From positions 1 to 54,527 of the IMG/VR virus record IMGVR_UViG_3300024496_000043: a stretch of 54,527 nucleotides of DNA. The stretch is one strand, 5' to 3'. The translations under genes were made by a program, and so were the position numbers. The notes under the pieces were generated by a model. It did no database searches, was not told the origin of the DNA, and saw only the letters and a list, made by a program, of their open reading frames with translations. This stretch comes from a virus. Positions 35,001-43,043 of the stretch are shown here, piece after piece. How positions within the stretch are numbered: position 1 is the first letter of the stretch; every line of letters begins with the position of its first letter.

Positions 35001-38000
35001 AAAGATCCAGATGTTGATTCTAACGAATTTAATCTTCCAGCAGCACTGCTTGTAAATGTATTTAAACTTGCTGTAGTTGATTCAATAACACCTAATCTTG
35101 TATTAGTAGAAGATGTGTACGAGTTTAAACTACTTGTTGCGGTATGAATTGCATTAATGTTCGTTGTATTAGAACTTGTATATGAATTCAATGAACTTGT
35201 TGTAGATTCTAATGATGTTAATCTACTAGCTGCGCTACTTGTAAATGTATTCAAACTACTTGTTGCAGTATGAATAGCATTTATGTTAATGGTGTTAGAA
35301 CTTGTATAAGAGTTTAGTGAGCTTGTTGTTGACTCAATTACCCCCAATCTTGTATTGGTACTTGATGTGTAAGAATTTAAAGAACTGGTTGCTGTTTCAA
35401 TTACCCCCAATCTTGTATTGGTACTTGATGTATAAGAATTTAAACTACTAGTTGCTGTATGAATTGCATTTATATTTGTTGTGTTAGAACTTGTATAGGT
35501 ATTTAAAGAACCTGTTGTTGTTTCTAACGATGCTAACCTACTATTCTGTGTTGTGTTAGTACTATTATTTGAACTTGTGTAACTATTAAAATCTGTTCTA
35601 ATACTACTACTTGCACTTTCTAAAGAATTTAATCTACTATTAGCACTACTTGTAAATGTATTTAAAGAACTAGTGGCTGTTTCAATTACACCTAATCTTG
35701 TATTTGTACTTGAGGTGTATGAATTTAAAGAGCTTGTTGTCGACTCAATTGCATCTAATCTTGTATTTGTACTTGAGGTGTATGAATTTAAAGACGATGT
35801 AGATACTTCAACATTACCAATTCTAGTTACTGCGTTATTAAATTCTGTTTCTCTTACAATTCTTTGTTCTGAACCTAATTGACCGGCGATCCAATAATCG
35901 TTAACCGCATCCCATAATAAAGAACCTGAAATCTGACTAGGTGCAGTTGTATCTTTAACTCTTAAACCAGCAAATGTTGCACCTGTACCATTTAAATTAA
36001 TTAAGTTATTATCAACATCAAGCGTTGTTGTATTTACGTTTGTTGTTGTACCCTTAACTAATAAGTTTCCTTTAACAGTTAAGTTAGAACCAGTCAATTC
36101 AATTGCCGATAATACTGAAGATGTAAAACTATTTAAACTTCCAGTTGCAATTTGAATTGCTGTTATATTTGGACTTGATATATTTTGGGTAACAACAAGT
36201 GTTCCAGTGATTTCAGTATTTGAATTAATTGATACTTTCGTTCCAGTGTCTGTGATATTACTATCACCTAGATGTTCATCATTTAATGATTTTATAATTC
36301 TGTTTACTGTTGGACTAGCTTCATTACCAACGTTATTAAACGTTTGTGGCCCCATCAAAATAATTGATGATGTTATTGAAGATTGATTTTGATGAATAAA
36401 AATCCATTGATTATTAACAGAATCAAATAACATTGAGCCAGAAACTTGTGGTGATGAGCCACTATCGATAACAGCCAATCCACCAAATCTTGTTGATGGA
36501 TTCTGAGCGTTTACTGTGATTAAGTTTGTACCAATGTTTAATGTACTTTGTGAAACAAAGTTGATTGAAGATGATCCGCCGATTATTAAATTTTGTGAAA
36601 CAAATAATGAACCGGTAATTGTTTGATTTCCTTGGAAGATGTTGCTACCGGTTGTTGCGTAACTACCGGTCTTTCCTTCTAATGAACTTAATCTACTGTC
36701 CTGCCCCGCATCTGTTGTTGCTAAAGAAGAACTAAATGTAGAATAACCAGTTGTACTTGCTAAACTTACTTGTGCGGAACCGGATATAACACCTTCAGCA
36801 TTAAGTCTATTCTTAATTGTTGTGTTAATTGAATTTGTGAAAGAATTCAATGATGATGTTGCAGTTTCAATTGCATTTAATCTACCGTTAGTGCTACTTG
36901 TATAAGAATTCAAGGAACCAGTTGTAGATTCAATTACCCCTAATCTTGTATTGTTAGAAGACGTATATGAATTTAACGAAGCTGTAGTAGAGTTAAGGCT
37001 ACTATTAATTGTATTTTGAGAACTAGTATATGTGTTCAGTGAGCTAGTAGCGGTTTCAATCGCAGCTAGTCTATTATTTTGAGTTGAAACTGTTGAATTA
37101 TTTGAACTTGTGTAACTATTAAAATCGGTTCTAATAGATGAACTTGCAGATTCTAAACTATTAAGCCTACTTATAGCACTACTTGTAAATGTATTTAAAG
37201 AACTCGTACTCGTTTCGATCACACCTAATCTTGTGTTAGTAGAAGATGTATATGAATTTAAACTTGCGGTTGTACTTTCAATAACACCTAATCTCGTGTT
37301 GGTGCTTGATGTATATGAATTTAATGAACCTGTTGTTGATTCAATAACCCCTAATCTTGTATTGTTAGAAGACGTATATGAATTTAATGAACTTGTGGTA
37401 GATTCAATAACACCAAGTCTTGTGTTGTTACTTGAAGTATATGAATTTAATGAAGACGTAGTTGATTCAATTACACCTAGTCTCGTATTATTTGACGATG
37501 TATAAGTATTAAAATCGGTTCTAATAGATGAACTCGCAGATTCTAAGGAACTCATTCTACCGTTTGCGCTAGAAGTAAAATTATTTAAACTTCCTGTACT
37601 TGTTTCAATTATACCTAATCTTGTGTTAGTAGAAGATGTATATGAATTCAATGAAGATGTTGCTGTGTGAATAGCTGTTAAGCTATTATTTACACTGCTT
37701 GTAAATGTATTTAAAGATCCTGTTGTAGATTCAATTACACTTAATCTCGTATTATTTGATGAAGTATATGAATTTAACGAACTTGTTGAGGCTTCGATCG
37801 TGTTTAATCTATTGTTAGTAGAGGAAGTATATGAATTTAAACTTCCCGTAGAAGCTTCAATTGAGTTAAATCTACTATTTGCACTTGATGTAAATGTATT
37901 TAAACTTGATGTTGTGGATTCAATTACACCTAATCTTGTATTGTTACTAGCCGTATATAAATTCAAACTAGCAGTCGAGCCTTGAATGCTTATTGCTCTA

Positions 38001-39730
38001 GAATCTATTGATGTTGAAAAAGTATTATACTCATCAAACAAAATAATTCTTTCTTCGCTTCCTAATTTACCAGCCTTCCAATAATCAAGTGTACTATCCC
38101 ATAATAATGAACCAGAAATTGTGCTTGCTCCTGTTGGGTCTTGCACAACTAATCCACCGTTATTTGTACCAGTACCATTTAATTGAATTATGTTGTCTCC
38201 AATATTAACTGTGGTTGAATCTATCTGTGTTGTTGTTCCTTTAACTAATAAGTTACCCTTAACAGTTAGATTTGATCCGGTAATTTCCACCGCACCCAAT
38301 ACTGAAGAACTAAATGTATTTAAACTACTTGTTGCAGTATGAATAGCATTTATATTAACTGTATTCGAACTGGTATAAGAATTAATACTACTGCTAGCAC
38401 TTTCAAGAGAATTCAATCTACTATTTTGAGTACTATTTGTTGAGTCGTTTGAAGATGTATAAGTGTTAAAATCTGTTCTTATACTACCGCTAGCGGATTC
38501 TAATGATGTTAATCTATTATTTTGAGTACTATTTGTTGAGTCGTTTGAAGAAGTGTAGGTATTAAAATCTGTCCTGATGCTACTACTTGCACTTTCAAGA
38601 GAATTTAATCTGCTATTTGCACTACCAGTAAAGGTATTAAGCGAGGATGTGGTTAATTCTAACGAATTTACTTTTTCGTTAATACTACTTGTAAAGCCAT
38701 ATATACTACCACTAAATTGTTCAATTGAATTTGTAAAAACATTTAAAGAACCAGTTGATACTTCTAAAGCAGATACTCTACCATCATTTGATGAAGTATA
38801 TGAATTGAATACTGTTTCATCTAGTTTACCAGTACCAATCGGTTGTCCATTTAATGAAATAGAACCCGTAATATTAACAGATCCGGTAACAGATAAAGAT
38901 CCACTAACTATTTGTGAGCCTGTAAGTGAATTTGAACCAGTTGTAGCAATTCTAGCTGGATCAATATATACAATGTTTCTATCAGCTTCAAGATTTAATA
39001 TGTCTGAAACAACAGATATACTATTACCCATACCAGGGTGCGCGGTACAGTAATAGTACAAGGTTGTAGGGGTGTTGTCGGTTACCTGAATTTGAATATA
39101 GTCTGGTGTTGATCCTATTGTTACGCCTGTAGAATAAATCGTACCTCCATTGTGTGAACCATCATTTGTAGTTGAGAACCTAAATGGATGTGCCCCTATA
39201 TTTGGAAATAGAAATCTATATGTAAACCCTTTAACTAATGTTAGAGGTGGGTTTTTAACACCATCTATGTAATATTTTCCACCTAAATCAGTTACAGACA
39301 CAGTAACCAAAGAATTGGTGCCGACATTTATATTATTAACCTTTAAATTACCTGTAATTTCGGTATTTGTGTTAATTAATAAGCCATTTGCTTGTGAAAT
39401 AGATGCGGTTGCTGATCCTTGAGATATTTGACTTAAATTAAGCCCGGTTACCCCACTAGCGGGAATATTAGATAAGCCAGCCCCATTACCACTAAAAGAT
39501 CCAGTAAATGAACCTGTGGAATAGGATGCTGTAAAGTTATTAAAGCTATTCGTGTGAGCATGGAAGCTTGATGTTAGGGTATATGCTGCGGCGTGTGATG
39601 CTGAAACAGCATTTTCTGCTGTACCAGAAATGGTAGCAAATAATGTACCTAAGACCGTTAAATCACCCGAAATCTGGCCGGAGCCTGAAACCGACAGGGA
39701 ACCCGATATTTGTGGATCAAAAATATTCAT
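32045..39730 (-). CDS. Giant tail fibre protein with coiled-coil shaft
   Basis: A 2561-residue protein, the longest in the window. Residues 1-130 are an attachment-like beta region (SGSLSVSGSGQISGDLTVLG, GSFTGSFSGNGAGLSNIPAS). Residues about 141-242 are a cupredoxin-like domain. From about 315 to 1000 and 1270 to 1640 lie many 21-residue repeats (LNSYTSSNNTRLGVIESTTSS type), three heptads long, suggesting a trimeric coiled coil. Four beta modules ending SGSLLWD-x5-W interrupt the shaft. The last third has modules with LPQNIHTAATPTFAGLT and a final domain VMVMVYDSNDEMFWPSS ... RTGRVVVLR. No S74 chaperone is seen. It would reach far from the virion and place the receptor-binding part at the tip. 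Confidence 0.88.
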   Translation of the reverse strand: MNIFDPQISGSLSVSGSGQISGDLTVLGTLFATISGTAENAVSASHAAAYTLTSSFHAHTNSFNNFTASYSTGSFTGSFSGNGAGLSNIPASGVTGLNLSQISQGSATASISQANGLLINTNTEITGNLKVNNINVGTNSLVTVSVTDLGGKYYIDGVKNPPLTLVKGFTYRFLFPNIGAHPFRFSTTNDGSHNGGTIYSTGVTIGSTPDYIQIQVTDNTPTTLYYYCTAHPGMGNSISVVSDILNLEADRNIVYIDPARIATTGSNSLTGSQIVSGSLSVTGSVNITGSISLNGQPIGTGKLDETVFNSYTSSNDGRVSALEVSTGSLNVFTNSIEQFSGSIYGFTSSINEKVNSLELTTSSLNTFTGSANSRLNSLESASSSIRTDFNTYTSSNDSTNSTQNNRLTSLESASGSIRTDFNTYTSSNDSTNSTQNSRLNSLESASSSINSYTSSNTVNINAIHTATSSLNTFSSSVLGAVEITGSNLTVKGNLLVKGTTTQIDSTTVNIGDNIIQLNGTGTNNGGLVVQDPTGASTISGSLLWDSTLDYWKAGKLGSEERIILFDEYNTFSTSIDSRAISIQGSTASLNLYTASNNTRLGVIESTTSSLNTFTSSANSRFNSIEASTGSLNSYTSSTNNRLNTIEASTSSLNSYTSSNNTRLSVIESTTGSLNTFTSSVNNSLTAIHTATSSLNSYTSSTNTRLGIIETSTGSLNNFTSSANGRMSSLESASSSIRTDFNTYTSSNNTRLGVIESTTSSLNSYTSSNNTRLGVIESTTSSLNSYTSSNNTRLGVIESTTGSLNSYTSSTNTRLGVIESTTASLNSYTSSTNTRLGVIETSTSSLNTFTSSAISRLNSLESASSSIRTDFNSYTSSNNSTVSTQNNRLAAIETATSSLNTYTSSQNTINSSLNSTTASLNSYTSSNNTRLGVIESTTGSLNSYTSSTNGRLNAIETATSSLNSFTNSINTTIKNRLNAEGVISGSAQVSLASTTGYSTFSSSLATTDAGQDSRLSSLEGKTGSYATTGSNIFQGNQTITGSLFVSQNLIIGGSSSINFVSQSTLNIGTNLITVNAQNPSTRFGGLAVIDSGSSPQVSGSMLFDSVNNQWIFIHQNQSSITSSIILMGPQTFNNVGNEASPTVNRIIKSLNDEHLGDSNITDTGTKVSINSNTEITGTLVVTQNISSPNITAIQIATGSLNSFTSSVLSAIELTGSNLTVKGNLLVKGTTTNVNTTTLDVDNNLINLNGTGATFAGLRVKDTTAPSQISGSLLWDAVNDYWIAGQLGSEQRIVRETEFNNAVTRIGNVEVSTSSLNSYTSSTNTRLDAIESTTSSLNSYTSSTNTRLGVIETATSSLNTFTSSANSRLNSLESASSSIRTDFNSYTSSNNSTNTTQNSRLASLETTTGSLNTYTSSNTTNINAIHTATSSLNSYTSSTNTRLGVIETATSSLNSYTSSTNTRLGVIESTTSSLNSYTSSNTININAIHTATSSLNTFTSSAASRLTSLESTTSSLNSYTSSNTTNINAIHTATSSLNSYTSSTNTRLGVIESTTASLNTFTSSAAGRLNSLESTSGSLNSYTSSNTTNINAIHTATSSLNSFTSSASSRLNAIETATSSLNSYTSSNNTAISAINTATSSLNTFTSSFNSAFSLSGADVTVRGNFTVSGTTTTVNSTTVNIADNIIQLNGTGATNAGLVVRDATAANLTSGSLLWDTTNDKWIAGPLGAEDDVVLRTTSQTLTNKTISGASNTLSNIGNSSLTNSSISIAGNSISLGGSITAATILSGTGTVSGSAQLTSSFVQKAGDTMTGQLIIGSTGTGNAATLKVNNSSAATFNHSIEAFSANMTAGQTNIIVVGSAGSTKNSGYIGYNWAGAGSNSNYVSLGHWGADHLFRIYGDGTVYMGTVTTGVWNGTSIGTAYTDAKITSVAGTTNQVNVSASTGAVTFSLPQNIHTAATPTFAGLTSTGRVQIGGSDSRGVLTVQTGSTQTFTANTDPTDAGRFFVMQNTDTTNAAGQYSNITLQINPGGSIGSGRVLGDIRLVRNGLNGTSARFVFGAFRDDSTYKDYLTLDFGGATFSGSINGLSVSGGTITSGTWNGSSISTTYTAAKVTAVNAGTGISVDTTTGSVTVTNSGVTSITGTANQVTASASTGGVTLSLPQNIHTGASPTFGGLTVNGGATSATFRNTTASSNSNVCMGNDQTTNGAGIALLGSTFTASGQYRASGGYVYSNLAGGLTLHAEGANSLYLATNGVAAITINSSQTVAFGGNLTTPNTTSFGLQDVGGTAWFRPRDAANNLHIRTSSGGIYLDTNGTIYFRNVAGTVEGYIDSSNGGGRLMDTTLYANAAAMNQSVTTTATPTFGGLTVGNGVATGRSTYGIANANIVLTSSASDATGYCGIDFRSGNNYPSDGAQIYYENNSGGTSERAKLTIRVENDQEDFMEIRAGRIDINSNTVSGGGQATLVNFQSAGSTVAYVTSGGAIYARSGNLVKDFGNSTYATSFSNVSSVTVTHNLGSKDVMVMVYDSNDEMFWPSSIVTTNTNVVTITFAANRTGRVVVLR
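34790..38830 (-). repeat. 21-residue (63-base) coiled-coil repeats of the fibre shaft
   Basis: Two blocks (about 36800-38830 and 34790-35810) of imperfect 63-base units with consensus SLNSYTSSNTRLGVIE plus a STTS link. Leu, Tyr, Leu and Ile fall at heptad-like positions. All units are in frame, and variants (AIHTATSSLN, SLESASSSIRTDFN) form second and third unit types. This is protein repetition, not a CRISPR array. Confidence 0.85.
39005..39310 (-). other. Cupredoxin-like domain inside the fibre gene
   Basis: Fibre residues 141-242: strands LVTVSVTDLGGKYYIDG, LTLVKGFTYRFLF and IQIQVTDNT, with GAHPFRF (H181) and YYYCTAHPGMGN (C228, H231, M234). The His plus Cys-x2-His-x2-Met set and spacing are those of type 1 copper sites in plastocyanin-like proteins. 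Copper binding is inferred. Confidence 0.65.
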
Positions 39731-39757
39731 CTAAATATTGTGTTATTTTATTTAGAT
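39729..39757 (-). promoter_or_regulatory. Stem-loop at the fibre gene start
   Basis: ATCTAAATA (39729-39737) is inverted-repeated as TATTTAGAT (39749-39757) with an 11-base loop, right at the fibre start codon (39728-39730). It could mask the start in mRNA or mark a binding site. The stem is all A/T except one pair. Confidence 0.35.
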
Positions 39758-39762
39758 AAATA
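39755..39762 (-). promoter_or_regulatory. TATTTAT box upstream of the fibre gene
   Basis: TATTTATC on the minus strand, about 25 bases upstream of the fibre start. Similar TATTTAT boxes precede other leaders (1188, 5361, 14278, 14704, 30880, 44546). It is a candidate promoter element only. Confidence 0.3.
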
Positions 39763-39793
39763 TCCCAACTAAGTTATTCAATACCACCAAATT

Positions 39794-40852
39794 TTAGATG
39801 ATCGACTTCTTTTTTAAATCGATAAATTCATGCAAGTTGTGGAATATATATGGATCGGTACCAATCTTGGCAAATTCTTTTAAAAATTCAGCGTGTTCTG
39901 GGTGGTTTGTGTCCCATATTTTAATTTTTTCAAACTCTTGAATACTGTATGTTCCCCAGTTATTGATTCTACCAAAAAATATTCTAGCCTTTTCTTTCAA
40001 TATTTTTTTCATAGTATCCGCAAATAGCCCCATTTCTTTATAATTCTGAGATTGTACAACAAATGAAACTTTTATCTTTCTTATGGAAGGTATCGTATAT
40101 ATAAATTCAAGATTGTTTAACAAATTTCCCCAATTCCCACCCAGTCTAGTGATATTTTCATATGTGTATTGTGTACCAGCATCTATACTTATTTCACAAG
40201 ACTCTACATATTTGTGAATATTAGGCATACTTTCCCACATACCCTTATTCCATAAGCTAGCATTAGTATGTAAATGTATATTTTTTAATTTTGGGTATTT
40301 TCCTGGGGTGAAATTTCTAAGATAATTTCTATAAGATACCGAAGCGAATGGATCGGCGGTACCCGAGCAATATATAGTTTCTATAGAATCAGAATAAGCC
40401 TCCTCAAATTCATATATTTTTCTATCTATTTCTTTTATCTCTTCACTGCTTGCCACAATCATTTTAATTCTACAGGAAGGACATTTATAATTACAAGTCC
40501 TATCAAATGACATTTGGAATATCTTTGGGCCGTAATCAACATAACCAGATTTTAAATTTAATATTTTTTCAGATACGTCTTTTCGATGTTGTATTGGACC
40601 AATAAATCCACCATCAAATGTTAATAATTGAGATAAAAATGGACATTGGTGTTTATCACAAAATCTATATGATCCGTCTAATACAGATTCTCTAATTTCT
40701 ACCGCCTCATTTGAATTCCATAAATCTTTTAATGGTACATCATTAGGTAATTCTTTTAATAGCCAACTAGCACAACACATAAAGTTTTTATTTCCATGTA
40801 TTTCTAAAGCCTGGAAAGGAACTGTACATATATAGTTTTTTAAGCCAACCAT
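39794..40852 (-). CDS. Radical SAM enzyme with N-terminal cysteine cluster
   Basis: A 352-residue protein whose radical SAM motif is C120-x3-C124-x2-C127 in DRTCNYKCPSC. IYCSGTADPFAS takes the place of the GGE motif, and LHTNASLW follows. Cysteines at 9, 26, 27, 65 and 70 before the core look like a SPASM-type auxiliary cluster moved to the N-terminus, as in some sugar- or peptide-acting enzymes. It ends KKKSII, one of seven proteins in this part with a Ser-(Ile/Leu)-Ile end; here no start codon overlaps that tail. The substrate is unknown. Confidence 0.85.
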   Translation of the reverse strand: MVGLKNYICTVPFQALEIHGNKNFMCCASWLLKELPNDVPLKDLWNSNEAVEIRESVLDGSYRFCDKHQCPFLSQLLTFDGGFIGPIQHRKDVSEKILNLKSGYVDYGPKIFQMSFDRTCNYKCPSCRIKMIVASSEEIKEIDRKIYEFEEAYSDSIETIYCSGTADPFASVSYRNYLRNFTPGKYPKLKNIHLHTNASLWNKGMWESMPNIHKYVESCEISIDAGTQYTYENITRLGGNWGNLLNNLEFIYTIPSIRKIKVSFVVQSQNYKEMGLFADTMKKILKEKARIFFGRINNWGTYSIQEFEKIKIWDTNHPEHAEFLKEFAKIGTDPYIFHNLHEFIDLKKKSII

Positions 40853-41506
40853 TTAAATTAAACTTTTACTTTTTGTGGGTATTCTTACTATTTTATGTGG
40901 GGCATCTATCCATAATTTAATACATTTTTCGTATTTTCTTAATCCCAAATATTCGTTTAGTTGATTAATTTTTACAGTATCTTTTTTAATAAAAATATCT
41001 TCATACGTAAACAACGGAAATCCATTTTTAGAAATAGTATCAAGCACTTTTGCTTCGGCTTTTAAATCTTTTTCAAGTTTCTGGATATTTTTCTCATCTT
41101 CAACGGATAGTTCGTAGTATCTTGGTTTATGCCAATTTATGGGTATTTTAGAGTTGTTTGATAATTTTTCGTGAAAGATAATACTTTCGGCTTGCAGTCT
41201 TTTATTCTCTCTTTCCAGTAATATTATTTTGTCAAAAAACGTTTGAAGCCATTTTAAATAATCATCATAATTGTTAAACGATTCGTAAGGGTATCCATCA
41301 TCATCTAAAAAAGTCTTTATAAGTATATTTTTTTTATCTATAATTTTATCTATATTTTTATGTTTATTCTCACTATCTGATGTTCTAAAATTAAATGGCT
41401 CGAACATAACATCAAATTTTTTATTTTCTGAAGTTAAACAACAATTTATATAATTAAATAGTGATGTAGAACCACTTCTAGCGTTACATAATATTGCGAT
41501 CCTCAT
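40853..41506 (-). CDS. Sulfotransferase family protein
   Basis: A 217-residue protein with RIAILCNARSGSTSLFNYI at its N-terminus: RSGSTS (10-15) is the PAPS 5'-phosphate-binding loop. VMFEPFNF follows at the place where such enzymes have the acceptor base. FTYEDIF near residue 166 and the LNEYLGL segment fit the C-terminal part of sulfotransferases. It would move sulfate from PAPS to a sugar or tyrosine. It ends SKSLI, with stop TAA directly followed by the next ATG. Confidence 0.75.
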   Translation of the reverse strand: MRIAILCNARSGSTSLFNYINCCLTSENKKFDVMFEPFNFRTSDSENKHKNIDKIIDKKNILIKTFLDDDGYPYESFNNYDDYLKWLQTFFDKIILLERENKRLQAESIIFHEKLSNNSKIPINWHKPRYYELSVEDEKNIQKLEKDLKAEAKVLDTISKNGFPLFTYEDIFIKKDTVKINQLNEYLGLRKYEKCIKLWIDAPHKIVRIPTKSKSLI

Positions 41507-42057
41507 ATTAATTTTTTTTCTTTGTCTAGTTTGTAATAATTAAAATCGGTATCGTTAATCCAAATATTAAGTGCGCATCTAAGTCCGTTAAACACTGGCA
41601 TAACCCCATGGTATATTTTATTACCCTCAAATGTAACCCCCTCACCAATATTTAAATGAACTTTAACATCTGAATCTTTTATGTTAACACTTTTTCTAGA
41701 TAAACAAAAATCGCCATCTTCATAACCATCCGAAAGAGATATTACAGTAGTATAATTGGAGGTTTTATCTAAATGTAGATCGAGATATCTTCCATCATAA
41801 TATCTAGTTAAACTTATATTAACATTCTTTATGTTAAACTCACCATAATTAAACCAGAATTCAATTTTTTTTTCTAAATAAAGTTCCTTGATTTTATTTA
41901 TTACCCTATTCTTAAAATTTTCATCATAAATTCTTCTACAATCCCAACTGTTTAATTCGTGCTTATAGTATGAAAATACTTCACCGTTTTGCATTGAAAA
42001 ATCAATTAAATAATCACACTCGTCTTTATCAAAAAATTTATTTACTGAATATTTCAT
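41503..42057 (-). CDS. 2OG-Fe(II) oxygenase, prolyl-4-hydroxylase-like
   Basis: This 184-residue enzyme has the double-stranded beta-helix core of 2-oxoglutarate oxygenases: iron ligands H95 and D97 in LDLHLDKTSNY, H150 in NKIYHGVMP, and 2OG-binding R160 in GLRCALNIW. Such enzymes hydroxylate (or otherwise oxidise) amino acid side chains or small molecules. It ends EKKLI and overlaps the next gene by four bases. Confidence 0.85.
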   Translation of the reverse strand: MKYSVNKFFDKDECDYLIDFSMQNGEVFSYYKHELNSWDCRRIYDENFKNRVINKIKELYLEKKIEFWFNYGEFNIKNVNISLTRYYDGRYLDLHLDKTSNYTTVISLSDGYEDGDFCLSRKSVNIKDSDVKVHLNIGEGVTFEGNKIYHGVMPVFNGLRCALNIWINDTDFNYYKLDKEKKLI

Positions 42058-42875
42058 ATAATATAAGAATTAGGTATAGATGCTTTTTCTAATAATCCGT
42101 TTTTTAAAATAAAACTATATAACTCATCAGCAATTAATTTATAACCATTTTTGTTTGGGTGTTTACCGGCCGTATTTTCTGTCCAATAATTTCCATCCTC
42201 CCAAACATCACTTCTTTTCGTGTCTATCAAAAAGTCTGCAAATGTTTTATCTTTAAATCCCCAATATCTATTTTTATCTATATGTCTTGTATTGTCAACT
42301 TCTTCTATAATATCACTACTTATCATTCCATCAAAAGCATCACAGAAAAGATATCTTATACCCATTCCTTTAAACATAAATTGAAGATATAGTATATAAT
42401 TTTGATTTACTATGTCATAATACGTGTTAGTAAAAAGATCCGTAACATAAAAATCTCTAAAATTTTTCTCTATCCTATTGTATTCGAAGTTTGAATCACT
42501 ATCTTTTTCAAACAAATACCTATATAAAAATCTTTTGTTTTTATATCTTTTACCCCATAAATTAAAATTATTATCTTTTGGAAAGAATGGTAAATTGTCT
42601 CTCAATGATGAGGACCACATTATAACAACAAAATCATCTTTGCCGATGATTTTATTTTTTAATCTTGAACAAATTGAATCGAATATAACATGATTACAAA
42701 AACCACCGACGCCGTCATTTTGAAATTCACATTTAAGTAAATCGGAAAGATGTTTTGGCCAACAATATTTGTGTCTTATAATTGTTCTTTCTTCTGGGAC
42801 TTCAGTTGTTTTTTCTTCATTTATATTTCCACCCACACCTTCGGTCCAGCTGTCACCATAAGCAAACAATTTCAT
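42054..42875 (-). CDS. SGNH/GDSL-like hydrolase
   Basis: A 273-residue protein starting KLFAYGDSWTEGVGG (S9 nucleophile), with FQNDGVGGFCNHV as the Gly block and KHPNKNGYKLIADEL as the C-terminal Asp/Lys-His block (H in KHPNKNG). It is the longest of the four SGNH paralogs here and lies between the oxygenase and the Hint gene. It may act on carbohydrate acyl groups. It ends PNSYII. Confidence 0.75.
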   Translation of the reverse strand: MKLFAYGDSWTEGVGGNINEEKTTEVPEERTIIRHKYCWPKHLSDLLKCEFQNDGVGGFCNHVIFDSICSRLKNKIIGKDDFVVIMWSSSLRDNLPFFPKDNNFNLWGKRYKNKRFLYRYLFEKDSDSNFEYNRIEKNFRDFYVTDLFTNTYYDIVNQNYILYLQFMFKGMGIRYLFCDAFDGMISSDIIEEVDNTRHIDKNRYWGFKDKTFADFLIDTKRSDVWEDGNYWTENTAGKHPNKNGYKLIADELYSFILKNGLLEKASIPNSYII

Positions 42876-42879
42876 AGGT

Positions 42880-43020
42880 TTATCCTAAATGCTTATTTTT
42901 TATTGCGTTAACTACTTCTTGAAATGCTGCTGAAACTTTTGTTTTAAGTTCATTTGATATTGGGGCGATAATTGGTTTAATCACCTGCGCCGGTCTTTCT
43001 ATTCTTTCTTTTTGTGCCAT
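42880..43020 (-). CDS. Small helical protein next to the Hint gene
   Basis: A 46-residue frame: MAQKERIERPAQVIKPIIAP then NELKTKVSAAFQEVVNAIKN. It lies 23 bases after the Hint gene and four bases before the SGNH start, in the same direction. It is amphipathic and helical, with no cysteine. Function unknown; the position makes it a possible partner or structural gene. Confidence 0.5.
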   Translation of the reverse strand: MAQKERIERPAQVIKPIIAPISNELKTKVSAAFQEVVNAIKNKHLG

Positions 43021-43043
43021 TTTTATGTGATTTATATTTTTTA

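Noticed and set aside
34790-38830. CRISPR-like repetition
   Set aside because: Units are 63 bases, contiguous without unique spacers, always in frame and encode coiled-coil heptads.
33312-39053. Several plus-strand frames (up to 161 codons) opposite the giant fibre
   Set aside because: They arise from the repeated codon pattern of the fibre on the other strand, and consist of low-complexity Val/Leu/Pro repeats.
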